From LD21 sp963715785 (GTDB taxonomy: Bacteria; Bacteroidota; Bacteroidia; Bacteroidales; VadinHA17): a stretch of DNA of 64,000 bases. The stretch is from NCBI GenBank assembly GCA_963715785.1, contig OY970276.1, forward strand, positions 4,030,001 through 4,094,000. The letters are read 5' to 3'. Under the pieces are notes generated by a model, which was not told the DNA's origin, ran no database searches, and saw nothing but the letters and a program-made list of their open reading frames with translations. The translations under genes were made by a program, and so were the position numbers. Positions 7,942 to 16,783 of this stretch are shown piece after piece; the first letter of the stretch is position 1, and every line of letters starts with the position of its first letter.

Positions 7942-9507
7942 TTATTTAGCGTAGTTTACAGCGCGTGTTTCGCGGATTACCGTAATTTTAATTTGTCCGG
8001 GATAGGTCATTTCATTCTGTATTTTCCGGGCAATTTCAAATGACAGCCCTTCGGCCTCCTTATCACTTACTTTTTCGGCGCCGACAATCACGCGCAGCTC
8101 CCTCCCGGCCTGAATGGCATAGGTTTTCATAACACCGGGGTACTGAAGTGCAAGAGATTCAAGTTCTTTAAGTCTCTTGATATATGATTCAACAACCTCG
8201 CGACGGGCACCGGGACGAGCACCGGATATAGCATCACAAACCTGAACTATCGGGGCAATAAGAGTGGTCATCTCAGTTTCATCGTGATGAGCACCTATAG
8301 CGTTGCATATCTCGGGTTTTTCCTTGTATTTTTCGGCCATTTTCATTCCTAAAATTGCATGCGGCAATTCCGGTTCATCATCCGGCACTTTACCTATATC
8401 ATGCAATAATCCGGCTCTTTTGGCCAGTTTTGAGTTAAGCCCCAGTTCAGCGGCCATTATTGAACACAGGTTAGCCACTTCACGTGAGTGCATCAGAAGG
8501 TTCTGACCGTACGATGATCGGTATTTCATTTTGCCGATTAGTCTTATCAGTTCAGGATGCAGACCGTGGATACCCAGATCAATGGTTGTTCTTTTGCCTA
8601 CTTCAAGTATCTCATCCTCTACTTGTTTCCTGGTTTTCTCAACCATCTCTTCAATTCTTGCAGGATGTATTCTTCCATCAGTCACAAGTTGGTGAAGGGC
8701 GAGCCTCGCAACTTCCCTTCTGATAGGGTCGAATGCGGAAAGAACTATTGCCTCAGGGGTATCATCAACAATAATTTCCACTCCTGTAGCTGCTTCAAGC
8801 GCTCGGATATTGCGTCCTTCACGACCAATTATGCGTCCTTTCATTTCATCTGACTCAATATGAAACACGGTAACGGCATTTTCGATGGCATTCTCGGCTG
8901 CAACTCTTTGAATTGTCTGAACAACAATTCTTTTAGCTTCTTTATTAGCTGTCATCTTTGCTTCGTCAAGTATTTCGTTGACGTATGACATTGCACCGGT
9001 TTTTGCCTCTTCTTTCAGTGACTCAATAAGATGGTCCTTTGCTTCTTCAGCAGAAAAACCTGATATTGCTTCCAGCTGTTCAACCTGCTGTCTGTGAAGA
9101 CGGGCCAGCTCTTCTGATTTTTTATCAATCAGTTCAAGCTGGGAAGTGAGATTTAACCTGATTGCATCAGCTTCATTCTTTTTGCGCTGAGCCTCTTCAA
9201 TTTTTTGTGAAAGCGACTGTTCCTTCTGCGCAACTCTGTTTTCTGCCTGACTGATCCTGGCTGTTTTTTCGTTTATTACTTTCTCATGTTCTGTTTTTAG
9301 CTGAAGAAACCTTTCTTTTGCCTGAAGTATCTTTTCCTTTTTGATCACTTCAGCTTCGGCTTCTGCTTCACTGACTATTTTCTGGCTCTTGTTTTTCAGG
9401 GTAAGCTGCCAGACAAAGAAAGAGGCACCGAAACCCAGTATCAAGGCTGATATACACAAGACAAGCAACAGCCCGTTACTTAATGTTCCTATTATTAAAG
9501 TCGTCAT
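7942..9507 (-). CDS. rny: Ribonuclease Y
   Basis: Membrane-anchored endoribonuclease that initiates mRNA decay. The 521 residues show the canonical order: one N-terminal transmembrane helix (about 5-30), a long charged coiled coil (about 35-175), a KH domain (around MKGRIIGREGRNIRALEAAT), and an HD domain with RAGLLHDIGKVPDDEPE and the second histidine region AIGAHHDETE. Length and domain order match the family. It is transcribed on the minus strand downstream of zapA and a structured-RNA candidate. Assignment is firm. Confidence 0.98.
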   Translation of the reverse strand: MTTLIIGTLSNGLLLVLCISALILGFGASFFVWQLTLKNKSQKIVSEAEAEAEVIKKEKILQAKERFLQLKTEHEKVINEKTARISQAENRVAQKEQSLSQKIEEAQRKKNEADAIRLNLTSQLELIDKKSEELARLHRQQVEQLEAISGFSAEEAKDHLIESLKEEAKTGAMSYVNEILDEAKMTANKEAKRIVVQTIQRVAAENAIENAVTVFHIESDEMKGRIIGREGRNIRALEAATGVEIIVDDTPEAIVLSAFDPIRREVARLALHQLVTDGRIHPARIEEMVEKTRKQVEDEILEVGKRTTIDLGIHGLHPELIRLIGKMKYRSSYGQNLLMHSREVANLCSIMAAELGLNSKLAKRAGLLHDIGKVPDDEPELPHAILGMKMAEKYKEKPEICNAIGAHHDETEMTTLIAPIVQVCDAISGARPGARREVVESYIKRLKELESLALQYPGVMKTYAIQAGRELRVIVGAEKVSDKEAEGLSFEIARKIQNEMTYPGQIKITVIRETRAVNYAK

Positions 9508-9569
9508 AAATCGTTTTATTATTATATATTAAAAAAAACCCGCAAAGTTCCTCCAGATTTTATAAAACC

Positions 9570-9695
9570 CCATGTCTGAATGGCTGGAGCTACTAATCCA
9601 GTTTGAACTTCCACTGTCCCGTTTTACCGGGATCCCGACGAATCAGGATGAGGCCTGTTCTACCTGAACTAAGAGTCGCTCCAAAGTTTTAACTG
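9570..9695 (-). ncRNA. ssrS: Structured RNA, candidate 6S RNA
   Basis: A non-coding stretch between zapA and rny that folds well on the minus strand. The closing stem is UGGAGC (9683-9678) with GCUCCA (9590-9585), extended by ACU/AGU across a mismatch. Inside are three hairpins: GUUC/GAAC, AUCCUGA-UUCG-UCGGGAU (7 bp on a UUCG loop) and CCCG/CGGG. A long helix broken by a large internal region, directly downstream of zapA, is the classic setting of 6S RNA in proteobacteria, and I recall similar placement in Bacteroidota. I cannot confirm the family by covariance. It could instead be another regulatory RNA or a processed zapA 3' end; no clean promoter is visible immediately upstream. Confidence 0.55.
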
Positions 9696-9761
9696 TTGAG
9701 TTTCAAAAATGAAATGAAGAAACAATGCGGGCAATCAGATTATGTATTTTAAAGAACGCTG

Positions 9762-10052
9762 TTACTCTTTTTCAAGGACTGAATCGATCTTTTGAATCAG
9801 TTCCTTCAAGGCATCGGGCAGATAATCCTTTTCAAGCTTTTCCTCATCTTCAGTGAGTTTAATCACATACTGCAACGAAGCCATAGCTAAAAAGTCCTGT
9901 ACATCTTTATCACTGTACCTCTGTTTGTACTGCAGCACCTTCTCATTAATCATCCTTGCTGCTTTCCTTATCTTCTCCTCGTTCTCCCGTTCCACCTTCA
10001 ATGGATAATATCTGTCTGCCACATTAACCCTTATCGATAGCTTCTCATCCAT
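9762..10052 (-). CDS. zapA: Cell division protein ZapA
   Basis: Small FtsZ-ring stabilising protein. Starting at Met 10052 (MDEKLSIRVNVADRYYPLKV) it is 96 residues, normal for ZapA; a longer reading from 10085 would overlap the upstream gene and is less likely. The N-terminal beta segment with YYPLKV is followed by EEKIRKAARMINEKVLQYKQRY and a C-terminal coiled coil, as in the family. The upstream neighbour is a coiled-coil protein resembling ZapB, giving a probable division-protein pair. Confidence 0.92.
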   Translation of the reverse strand: MDEKLSIRVNVADRYYPLKVERENEEKIRKAARMINEKVLQYKQRYSDKDVQDFLAMASLQYVIKLTEDEEKLEKDYLPDALKELIQKIDSVLEKE

Positions 10053-10060
10053 TGTATATC

Positions 10061-10354
10061 TTATCTGTTTAAAAGAGCAACACACCTGTCAATCTCCCGC
10101 ACCAGTTCGGTTATCTTTTTCTTTGCTTCCAAAGCACTTTCACCTTCACCTGACAATGCTCCCGATAATTTAATCCGTTCATATTTAATTTCAAGTTCTT
10201 TCACTTTCAGTTCGCGTTCTTCAAGCTTATTTATTAAAACATCATTACCACTCTTTAGAACGTTCACTTCCTCCTTTAATGTATTGTACCGATCAAATAA
10301 TTCATCCAACTTTCTGTTTAAAATAATCAACTCTTCGTATCCCTGACCGGACAT
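10061..10354 (-). CDS. Coiled-coil protein upstream of zapA (ZapB-like)
   Basis: A 97-residue, almost entirely helical protein with strong heptad character (KLDELFDRYNTLKEEVNVLK and KLEERELKVKELEIKYERIK) and no membrane segment. It ends 8 nt before the zapA start and has a perfect promoter upstream. The genomic pairing with ZapA and the shape suggest a ZapB-like cell-division role, but this is inference from context; coiled coils alone do not define function. Confidence 0.8.
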   Translation of the reverse strand: MSGQGYEELIILNRKLDELFDRYNTLKEEVNVLKSGNDVLINKLEERELKVKELEIKYERIKLSGALSGEGESALEAKKKITELVREIDRCVALLNR

Positions 10355-10370
10355 AGTTAAATCTTTAGTA

Positions 10371-10401
10371 CAAAATTAACATTGTTAATGATATTTTCAA
10401 A
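10371..10401 (-). promoter_or_regulatory. Promoter for the zapB-like/zapA operon
   Basis: Minus-strand TTTG (10401-10398), 19 nt, then TAATTTTG (10378-10371): a full match to the Bacteroidota housekeeping promoter, about 17 nt from the start codon. Confidence 0.8.
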
Positions 10402-10417
10402 AATTTGACTGAAATAG

Positions 10418-10448
10418 TTTGACTGAATGAACCAGAAGTATAGCTTTG
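10418..10448 (+). promoter_or_regulatory. Divergent promoter for the M23 peptidase gene
   Basis: Plus-strand TTTG (10418-10421), exactly 19 nt, then TAGCTTTG (10441-10448): a perfect consensus match. It is back to back with the zapA-operon promoter; their -33 boxes are only 16 nt apart. Confidence 0.82.
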
Positions 10449-10477
10449 CAACTCTGAGTTTCTAAATATTTAATCAT

Positions 10478-12199
10478 ATGCTTCTAATCAGATTTTTTAT
10501 TTTTAGTGTATTGTATTTCAACAACATAAATGACATTCCAAAAGACAGAACTATCTTTATTTCGCCTTTAAAGATACCGCAGTTATTATCAGCAAATTTC
10601 GGTGAATTAAGAATAGACCATTTTCATTCCGGACTGGATATTAAAACGCAGGGTGTTACTGGTAAAGAGGTTGTTGCGGCTGCAGACGGATATATATACA
10701 GAATCAGCATTACCCCCGGCGGATTCGGGAATGCGCTTTATATCAGGCATTCATCGGGCTATTCCACAGTATATGGTCATCTTGAGAGATTCATACCTGA
10801 AATTGACAAATACGTCAAAGCTGAGCAGTATGAACGAAGGACCTTTCCGATTACGTTATTTCCACAGAAGGAGCAATTTCCGGTCAAACAGGGCCAGATA
10901 ATCGCATACTCAGGAAATTCCGGAGCATCAGGAGGACCCCATCTCCACTTTGAGATAAGAAAATCAGAGAGCGAAAAGCCTGTCAATCCGCTGCTTTTCG
11001 AGTTCAATATGAAAGACAATATCAGTCCTGTAATTGAGAAATTATTTATTTATCCCGTCAATCATCATAGCTTAATAAATAACAGGAATTCAATAAAAAA
11101 GATAAATGTAACAGGTAGCCATGGCGTATATTCTCTTCCGCAGGAAACACGGATAAATGTTTACGGCCTTACTGGTTTCGGCATCAAAGCCTACGACATG
11201 CTTAATGACAGTCCAAACAGATGCGCTGTATATTCAATTGAGCTGATAATTGACAGTACTTCGGTTTTTAAGTATGTAATGGACGGTTTTTCTTTTGATG
11301 AGTCCAGGTATGTCAACAGTCACATTGATTATGAAACCTTTATGCGGGATAAAATCTATATTGAAAGAACATTTGTCCTGCCCGATGATAAACTGGATGC
11401 ATATAAAGATGTTGTAAACAGAGGTTTATACAATTTTAATGATGGAAAGCTACATAATGCCAAAATCATTGTTTACGATGCAAATAATAACAAATCGGTG
11501 CTGTCATTTCAAATTAAATCACAATCCGAACAAGCACAGCAGGTTACAGATTCGGCAGATAAAAATTTAATAGTAATGCCGTATAACAGGGTAAACAGGT
11601 TTTCATCTGAAAAAATTTCAGTAACTATTCCTGAAGGAGCGCTCTATGATACTCTTCTATTTTCCCATACGACTGCTAAAGCCACTGGTGGCATGCTGTC
11701 GGATCTTCATTATGTAGCCAGTATATATACTCCTCTTCAGAAACCATGCTCAATATCAATCAAGCCCGATTTTATTCCTGCAGGCAAGGAATCAAAGATG
11801 CTTATCGTTCATTCGGGCGATGATCAGAAGGCATCGGGAGTCAGCAGCAGGTGGAACGGCGAATATCTCACAGCAGATGTGCTCACACTTGGCGGGTATT
11901 ATGTTGGAATTGATACCATTCCGCCGGTTATTTCAGCTAACGGGCTCATTCAGGGAGCCAACCTTTCAGGAAGGAAGGAGATCAGGATTAGAATTACAGA
12001 TGAGCTCTCAGGCATAAAATCATATGAAGGAACAATAGACGGCAACTGGGCACTTTTTGAATATGATCAGAAGAATGACATGCTTGTCTACAGATTTGAC
12101 GAAAGCAGGATAAGCAAAAGATCGGAACATAATTTATTATTGAAAGTATCTGATAATAAAGATAATATAAGGACCTATAAGTGCAAGTTCACATGGTAA
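10478..12199 (+). CDS. M23-family metallopeptidase (LytM-like), exported
   Basis: A 573-residue probable cell-wall endopeptidase or LytM-type regulator. A hydrophobic N-terminal signal segment (about 1-15) is followed by the peptidase domain (about 40-180). The zinc-binding set is visible as HFHSGLDIK (HxxxxD) and GGPHLHFEIRK (HxH). The remaining ~390 residues are beta-rich with no recognised motif and may be Ig-like or sugar-binding. Because both zinc motifs are intact, I infer an active enzyme acting on peptidoglycan cross-links in the periplasm. Confidence 0.9.
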   Translation: MLLIRFFIFSVLYFNNINDIPKDRTIFISPLKIPQLLSANFGELRIDHFHSGLDIKTQGVTGKEVVAAADGYIYRISITPGGFGNALYIRHSSGYSTVYGHLERFIPEIDKYVKAEQYERRTFPITLFPQKEQFPVKQGQIIAYSGNSGASGGPHLHFEIRKSESEKPVNPLLFEFNMKDNISPVIEKLFIYPVNHHSLINNRNSIKKINVTGSHGVYSLPQETRINVYGLTGFGIKAYDMLNDSPNRCAVYSIELIIDSTSVFKYVMDGFSFDESRYVNSHIDYETFMRDKIYIERTFVLPDDKLDAYKDVVNRGLYNFNDGKLHNAKIIVYDANNNKSVLSFQIKSQSEQAQQVTDSADKNLIVMPYNRVNRFSSEKISVTIPEGALYDTLLFSHTTAKATGGMLSDLHYVASIYTPLQKPCSISIKPDFIPAGKESKMLIVHSGDDQKASGVSSRWNGEYLTADVLTLGGYYVGIDTIPPVISANGLIQGANLSGRKEIRIRITDELSGIKSYEGTIDGNWALFEYDQKNDMLVYRFDESRISKRSEHNLLLKVSDNKDNIRTYKCKFTW

Positions 12200-12269
12200 G
12201 CAGGGTGCTTGGCATTACCAATAAATTAAGCTTTGATGATGAATGAGATACTGCATAATAAAAAAGTTT

Positions 12270-12485
12270 GAGCTGTTGAAAAAGTCCCTTTTAACCGCAA
12301 AGCACGCTAAGAAGGCGCAAAGTTCGCAAAGTTAAAACACTACAAATCTGTTCTTTGCGGTTAAAGAATTTTATTTACCACTAAGGAACACAAAGGTTAT
12401 CACAAAGGGACTCTAATTTTGACTTTTCTCCTTTGTGTTACTTTGTGTCTTACTTTGCGATCCTTTGTGGTTAAATTAAATTTTT
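12270..12485. repeat. Dispersed intergenic repeat (CGCAAAG / ACAAAGG family)
   Basis: Begins AGCTGTTGAAAAAGTCC and contains TTTAACCGCAAAG (12290-12302) and its perfect inverse CTTTGCGGTTAAA (12353-12365). A second ACCACTAAGGAACACAAAGG / CCTTTGTGTTACTTTGTGTC inverted pair follows. Related copies occur at 38741-39010 and, inverted, near 61629-61690. It separates the M23 gene from the next transcription unit. Confidence 0.85.
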
Positions 12486-12580
12486 TTACCTCGGGGGTCT
12501 CAAAGCTGGAATGGGCTCCTATCGGACTGTTAAATATTCCTTAAATAAAGTTAAAGGCAGAAAAGTCAGCCAATTTTGGC

Positions 12581-12588
12581 TATCTTTG
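12581..12588 (+). promoter_or_regulatory. -7 promoter element (TATCTTTG)
   Basis: Perfect TAnnTTTG element, but no clear TTTG 19-21 nt upstream. If used, it would give a leader of about 265 nt, including the structured element at 12661-12734, before the small ORF at 12862. Confidence 0.45.
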
Positions 12589-12660
12589 CATATTATGTAA
12601 ACATTGGTCATTCTGATCTGTTATATAGTAAGTGTTCTAGTCCATATTATTTGTACCTCA

Positions 12661-12734
12661 GTTAAGAAAGCGGATAAACTTATCTTTATTTGCTGAGCCC
12701 GGTCAGAAAACCGGACGGAGGAATATCTCTTAAC
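12661..12734 (+). ncRNA. Unassigned structured leader RNA (three-way junction)
   Basis: Three helices nest cleanly. The closing stem is GUUAAGA (12661-12667) with UCUUAAC (12728-12734), 7 bp. Helix 2 is AGCGGAUAA (12669-12677) with UUAUUUGCU (12686-12694), 9 bp including two GU pairs. Helix 3 is CCGGU (12699-12703) with ACCGG (12710-12714). The 13 unpaired nt GACGGAGGAAUAU-like joining strand (12715-12727) is purine-rich, as in a ligand-binding or anti-Shine-Dalgarno-like junction. It lacks a T-loop, so it is not a tRNA. I recognise no riboswitch class. It precedes a 63-codon ORF and may regulate it. Confidence 0.45.
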
Positions 12735-12861
12735 GTAATAATTACATTTATATAGATTATGATGAACGGAAGCATTTCATTGATGTTTCTGCATTCTATT
12801 CATGGACTTTCGCACTGCAGGGTTAAAATAATTTTTTAAATTAATTTTTGAACAAAATATT

Positions 12862-13053
12862 ATGCAAGAAAAAAAACAGACCGTTTTCAAAACGCCGGAT
12901 ATTACAAGAATGCAGGAAGTAGTAATTAATGCAAGGACAAAAATTTATATCGCTGTCGGTGCTGATCCAGAAGAAGCCAGAAGCCGCTATTGGGCCCGAC
13001 AGGATGCCAAAAGCAAGGTACTCTTAACACCTAAGAAAGCTGTAGCAAGCTGA
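12862..13053 (+). CDS. Small basic hypothetical protein
   Basis: A 63-residue protein rich in Lys/Arg and Ala (starts MQEKKQTVFKTPDITRMQEV). There is no signal peptide or membrane segment. Predicted helical stretches centre on EARSRYWARQDAKSK. I do not recognise the family. Support for it being real: an upstream -7 box, a long structured leader, an AT-rich translation start typical of this phylum, and convergent spacing with the next gene (27 nt between the two stops). A nucleic-acid-binding role is possible from its charge but unproven. Confidence 0.6.
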   Translation: MQEKKQTVFKTPDITRMQEVVINARTKIYIAVGADPEEARSRYWARQDAKSKVLLTPKKAVAS

Positions 13054-13079
13054 TTTACACTAGCTTTTCTGCTTAACAA

Positions 13080-13979
13080 TTAATAGATTTTGGCCGGATA
13101 AATATTGCGGCTTATCATGTTTTTGATACTATCGACAACAAAAGGCTTGTCTTCCCGGTAAGTTACTCCGAACCACCTTTCGTTGCTCATTAATATCTTT
13201 ATTGTTATTTCTCCGCTTTTCACAAATTTATCTACAGAAGTAGGGATATCAAGTTCCGCTTTAAGATCCATGCCATGCGCGTCGATGAAGTTTCTGAACT
13301 CATCGCCCAGGAAATTGAAACAGGATGGCTTAAATCCCCAAAGATTCATGGAGACTACCTCGTTACCGGTGAATTTCTGAAATTTTCCGTCGGCTAATGG
13401 AGCTCTGGCTCCGTCGGGCGTCTTCTCAATCTGGCGCGTTTCAACGATATTTTTCAGAAGACCGTCAGTGCCGACACCGCAGACACCCCTGTTAACATGA
13501 CCATGCTCTGAAAGGGTATTTCCCAGCTTATACCCTACTATACAATAACCATTCGGATCCTTATCATTTACAAGAAAATCGTGCAGGATTTTAAATGATT
13601 CAACACCATAATAATCATCGGCATTTATCACACCAAAAGGCTCCCTGATCTTCTGTGATGTTACGAGTATGGCATGACTGGTTCCCCAGGGTTTCTGCCT
13701 TTCCGGTGATACTTTTACACCCTCGGGCAGATTTGTTATTTCCTGGAAGACATAATCAACCTCAATTTTCCCTTTCAGCCTTCTGACAAACCGCTCTTTT
13801 ACCTGTTCTTCAATATCACGCCGTATAACAAAAACAATTTTGCCAAAACCTGCGCGTATAGCATCATAGATTGAGTAATCGATGATCGTTTCGCCTGAAG
13901 GTCCTACTTCATCAAGTTGCTTATTGCCGCCATAGCGTGTGCCCATCCCGGCTGCCAGAACTAATAGGGTTGGTTTCAT
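13080..13979 (-). CDS. Sugar-phosphate nucleotidyltransferase family protein
   Basis: A 299-residue GT-A-fold nucleotidyltransferase. The signature LAAGMGTRYGGNKQLDEVGP (8-27) carries the G-x-G-T-R nucleotide loop, but the usual PK is KQ here. GVINADDYYG provides the metal-binding Asp region. It differs from RmlA and GalU in length and lacks a left-handed beta-helix tail. It stands alone and converges on the small ORF at 12862. It probably makes an NDP-sugar or activates a related phosphate; the substrate is not clear. Confidence 0.8.
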   Translation of the reverse strand: MKPTLLVLAAGMGTRYGGNKQLDEVGPSGETIIDYSIYDAIRAGFGKIVFVIRRDIEEQVKERFVRRLKGKIEVDYVFQEITNLPEGVKVSPERQKPWGTSHAILVTSQKIREPFGVINADDYYGVESFKILHDFLVNDKDPNGYCIVGYKLGNTLSEHGHVNRGVCGVGTDGLLKNIVETRQIEKTPDGARAPLADGKFQKFTGNEVVSMNLWGFKPSCFNFLGDEFRNFIDAHGMDLKAELDIPTSVDKFVKSGEITIKILMSNERWFGVTYREDKPFVVDSIKNMISRNIYPAKIY

Positions 13980-14081
13980 AGGTTTAATTTTTTGTTAAGC
14001 ACAATTATACAAAAAATTCATTACTTTTAAAATAATTGTAAAAGGACGGAGTAAACGAGGAAAATCGATTAAAATCTGGCT

Positions 14082-14828
14082 ATGAAATACAAGTTAGAGA
14101 TCTGTATCGACAATGTTGAGTCGGCAATTGACGCACAGAACGCGGGGGCCAACAGGGTGGAGCTGTGCAATAATCTCTCAGAGGGAGGAACAACACCAGG
14201 CGTAGGAACGATCATATCTGCAAGAAACAACCTTGACATTGCACTGCATGTAATAATAAGGCCAAGAGGCGGAGATTTTCTGTACTCTGATCTTGAATAT
14301 GATATAATGAGAAGAGAAATTGAGTCATGCGGAGAGTGCGGTGTCGATGGCATTGTTTTAGGAATACTTGATTCAAATGGCGGAATTGATATTGAAAGGA
14401 CGGCTAAGCTGATTGAGTTTGCACGGCCCATGAAAGCTACATTTCACAGGGCATTCGACATGTGCAGCGACCCGTTCATTGGACTCGAGGATGTAATTTC
14501 CACAGGTGCCGACAGACTTCTTACATCAGGACAGAAAAACAAAGCTGAAGATGGCGTTGGTATTATAAATAAGCTGATAAAACACGCAGGAAACAGGATA
14601 ATAATTATGCCCGGATCCGGAATAAATGAATCCAACATCGCTGCGATCGCAGGGGTTACGGGAGCAGAAGAATTCCATCTCACAGCCAGAAAAGTAATCG
14701 ACAGCGGCATGATCTTCAGAAATCACAGTGTCTCGATGGGTGGTTATCCAGGGATACCGGAGTTTTCAAGACAGATAGCAGATCCAGATATGATAAAACG
14801 GATTATAAGTATCCTTGAGGGGATCTGA
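14082..14828 (+). CDS. cutC: CutC family protein
   Basis: A 248-residue TIM-barrel protein of the CutC family, historically linked to copper homeostasis although the biochemical role is unsettled. Family segments are visible: the start KLEICIDNVESAIDAQNAGA, RVELCNNLSEGGTTPG, VIIRPRGGDFLYSD, FHRAFDM and GADRLLTSGQ. No metal-resistance genes are adjacent. Length is normal and the start is supported by the conserved N-terminus. Confidence 0.95.
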   Translation: MKYKLEICIDNVESAIDAQNAGANRVELCNNLSEGGTTPGVGTIISARNNLDIALHVIIRPRGGDFLYSDLEYDIMRREIESCGECGVDGIVLGILDSNGGIDIERTAKLIEFARPMKATFHRAFDMCSDPFIGLEDVISTGADRLLTSGQKNKAEDGVGIINKLIKHAGNRIIIMPGSGINESNIAAIAGVTGAEEFHLTARKVIDSGMIFRNHSVSMGGYPGIPEFSRQIADPDMIKRIISILEGI

Positions 14829-14951
14829 CTCATTTTCTGCCTTCTCCTGATATTCCAAAACTCAGCATGATTGGTCGCAGTGCACGTCAATAATCCTTAG
14901 ACAGCTTTAATAACTTACTGAATATGTGTAATTTAACATAAATGAAAGAAT

Positions 14952-14982
14952 TTTGGAGTTTAATATAAAGCTGATATCTTTG
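14952..14982 (+). promoter_or_regulatory. Promoter of the C69 dipeptidase gene
   Basis: TTTG (14952-14955), 19 nt, TATCTTTG (14975-14982): perfect consensus. Predicted 5' leader about 65 nt before the ATG at 15053. Confidence 0.82.
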
Positions 14983-15052
14983 AAGACTTATAATTGAAAC
15001 TTTACCACGATAAACAGACCATAAACATTAATAATTAATTTATTTTCCCAAT

Positions 15053-16783
15053 ATGAAAAAGTTACTCGCTTTATTAACGGTGCTCCTTTTGTCAGGTTTG
15101 ATTTCGGAACAGATAACAAATGCCTGTACAAATTTTCTTGTTACCAAAGGGGCATCCGTAAAAGGATCTACAATGATAACTTATGCAGCCGACTCGCATC
15201 AGTTATACGGAGAATTATACTATTGGCCGGCAAAAGATTATCCCCAGGGTACCATGGTCGATGTTATTGAATGGGACACCCGTAAGTACATGGGCAAGAT
15301 ACTCCAGGCAGCACACACCTATTCAGTTGTCGGAAATATGAATGAGCATCAGCTTGCTATAGGTGAAACTACTTATGGTGGAATTGAAACACTGGTTGAT
15401 ACATCAGCAATTGTTGATTATGGCAGCCTGATATACCTTACTCTTCAGAGAGCTAAAAATGCAAGGGAAGCAATAAAAGTTATGTCTGACCTGGTTTCGG
15501 AATATGGATATGCCAGTGAAGGGGAATCATTTTCAATTGCTGATCCGAATGAAGCATGGATCTTCGAGATTATCGGTAAAGGTCCGAATAACAGAGGCGC
15601 AGTATGGGTAGCACGCCGCATACCTGATGGCTATATTTCAGGTCATGCCAACCAGGCCAGGATACAGACTTTTCCTCTTGCAACAGGTAAAAAGAACAGC
15701 ATAGCAATTACTTCAAAAGAACTCTCCAGAATTTCTGAACCGAATATTGAATGCGTTTATGCTTATGATGTTATTGACTTTGCAAGAAGCAAAAATCTCT
15801 TTAAAGGGAAAGATGCTGAATTCAGTTTTTCTGACACCTACAATCCAATTACTTTTTCCGGTGCCCGTTTTTGTGAGGCACGTGTATGGTCGTTTTTCAA
15901 ATCGGTGAACGCCGATATGGGTCAGTATTACAATTATATCACGGGTCACGATCTAAGCAAACGCATGCCCCTGTGGATCAAACCCGACAGGAAAATCTCC
16001 GATTATGACATGATGAATTTTATGAGGGATCATCTTGAAGGGACACCTCTTGATATGAGAAAAGATATCGGAGCAGGTTCGTTTGGTCTTCCTTATCGCT
16101 GGCGTCCTCTTGACTGGAGTATCGATTCTGCTAAAAACGCGCCGGTGTATTGCAATGAAAGAACAGTTGCCACTCAGCAAACAGGGTTTGTATTTGTGGC
16201 AGAGTGCCGTAACTGGCTTCCTGACCCTGTCGGAGGGATATTCTGGTTCGGTGTCGACGATGCTGCAACGACAGTTTTTACACCAATGTATTGCGGTATC
16301 ACCACTATTCCCGATTGTTTCAAAGTCGGCAATGGAGACATGCTTACCTACTCCCCCACTTCGGCTTTCTGGCTTTTTAACCAGGTAGCCAATTGGTGCT
16401 ATACCCGTTATGATATGATGAGCGCTGATGCACAAAAGGTGCAGAAGCAGCTGGAAACAGGCTTCATAGCAAAAACCGATTCCGTGGATGCAGAAGCGCT
16501 TAAACTGTCTGAAAAAAACATGACTCTTGCTAGGGATTTTCTGACAAATTATTCAGGAGCCATGGCTCAGAATACTTTTAATAAATGGAAATCATTAAGC
16601 GAATATCTTCTTGTTAAATATATTGATGGCAACATCAAAAAGGAAAAAGACGGGAAATTTGAAAGAAATAAGTGGGGAAACCCTGTAATGCCATTGCAGC
16701 CCGGTTATTCGGAAGCCTGGAAAAAATCAGTAGTTGAAGAAACAGGGACTAAATTGCTTGAGCCGGCGCCGGTGAAAAACTAA
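15053..16783 (+). CDS. Exported dipeptidase, peptidase family C69
   Basis: A 576-residue Ntn-type dipeptidase related to PepD. The signal peptide (MKKLLALLTVLLLSGLISEQ) ends just before Cys25 in NACTNFLVTKGAS, which would become the N-terminal nucleophile after processing. Other family segments are TMITYAADSHQLYGE, GNMNEHQLAIGETT and EAWIFEIIGKGPNNRGAVWVA. Probably periplasmic, hydrolysing short peptides. It has its own promoter and is not in an operon. The stop codon abuts a hexanucleotide repeat tract. Confidence 0.93.
   Translation: MKKLLALLTVLLLSGLISEQITNACTNFLVTKGASVKGSTMITYAADSHQLYGELYYWPAKDYPQGTMVDVIEWDTRKYMGKILQAAHTYSVVGNMNEHQLAIGETTYGGIETLVDTSAIVDYGSLIYLTLQRAKNAREAIKVMSDLVSEYGYASEGESFSIADPNEAWIFEIIGKGPNNRGAVWVARRIPDGYISGHANQARIQTFPLATGKKNSIAITSKELSRISEPNIECVYAYDVIDFARSKNLFKGKDAEFSFSDTYNPITFSGARFCEARVWSFFKSVNADMGQYYNYITGHDLSKRMPLWIKPDRKISDYDMMNFMRDHLEGTPLDMRKDIGAGSFGLPYRWRPLDWSIDSAKNAPVYCNERTVATQQTGFVFVAECRNWLPDPVGGIFWFGVDDAATTVFTPMYCGITTIPDCFKVGNGDMLTYSPTSAFWLFNQVANWCYTRYDMMSADAQKVQKQLETGFIAKTDSVDAEALKLSEKNMTLARDFLTNYSGAMAQNTFNKWKSLSEYLLVKYIDGNIKKEKDGKFERNKWGNPVMPLQPGYSEAWKKSVVEETGTKLLEPAPVKN

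Noticed and set aside
8557..8853. 98-codon plus-strand ORF
   Set aside because: Antisense to the conserved RNase Y KH/HD region.
12661..12734. tRNA-like gene
   Set aside because: The 7-bp closing stem and 74-nt length look tRNA-like, but there is no T-loop consensus and the inner arms do not fit D and anticodon arms.
15953..16435. 160-codon minus-strand ORF
   Set aside because: Antisense to the C69 dipeptidase coding region, which has clear family motifs.
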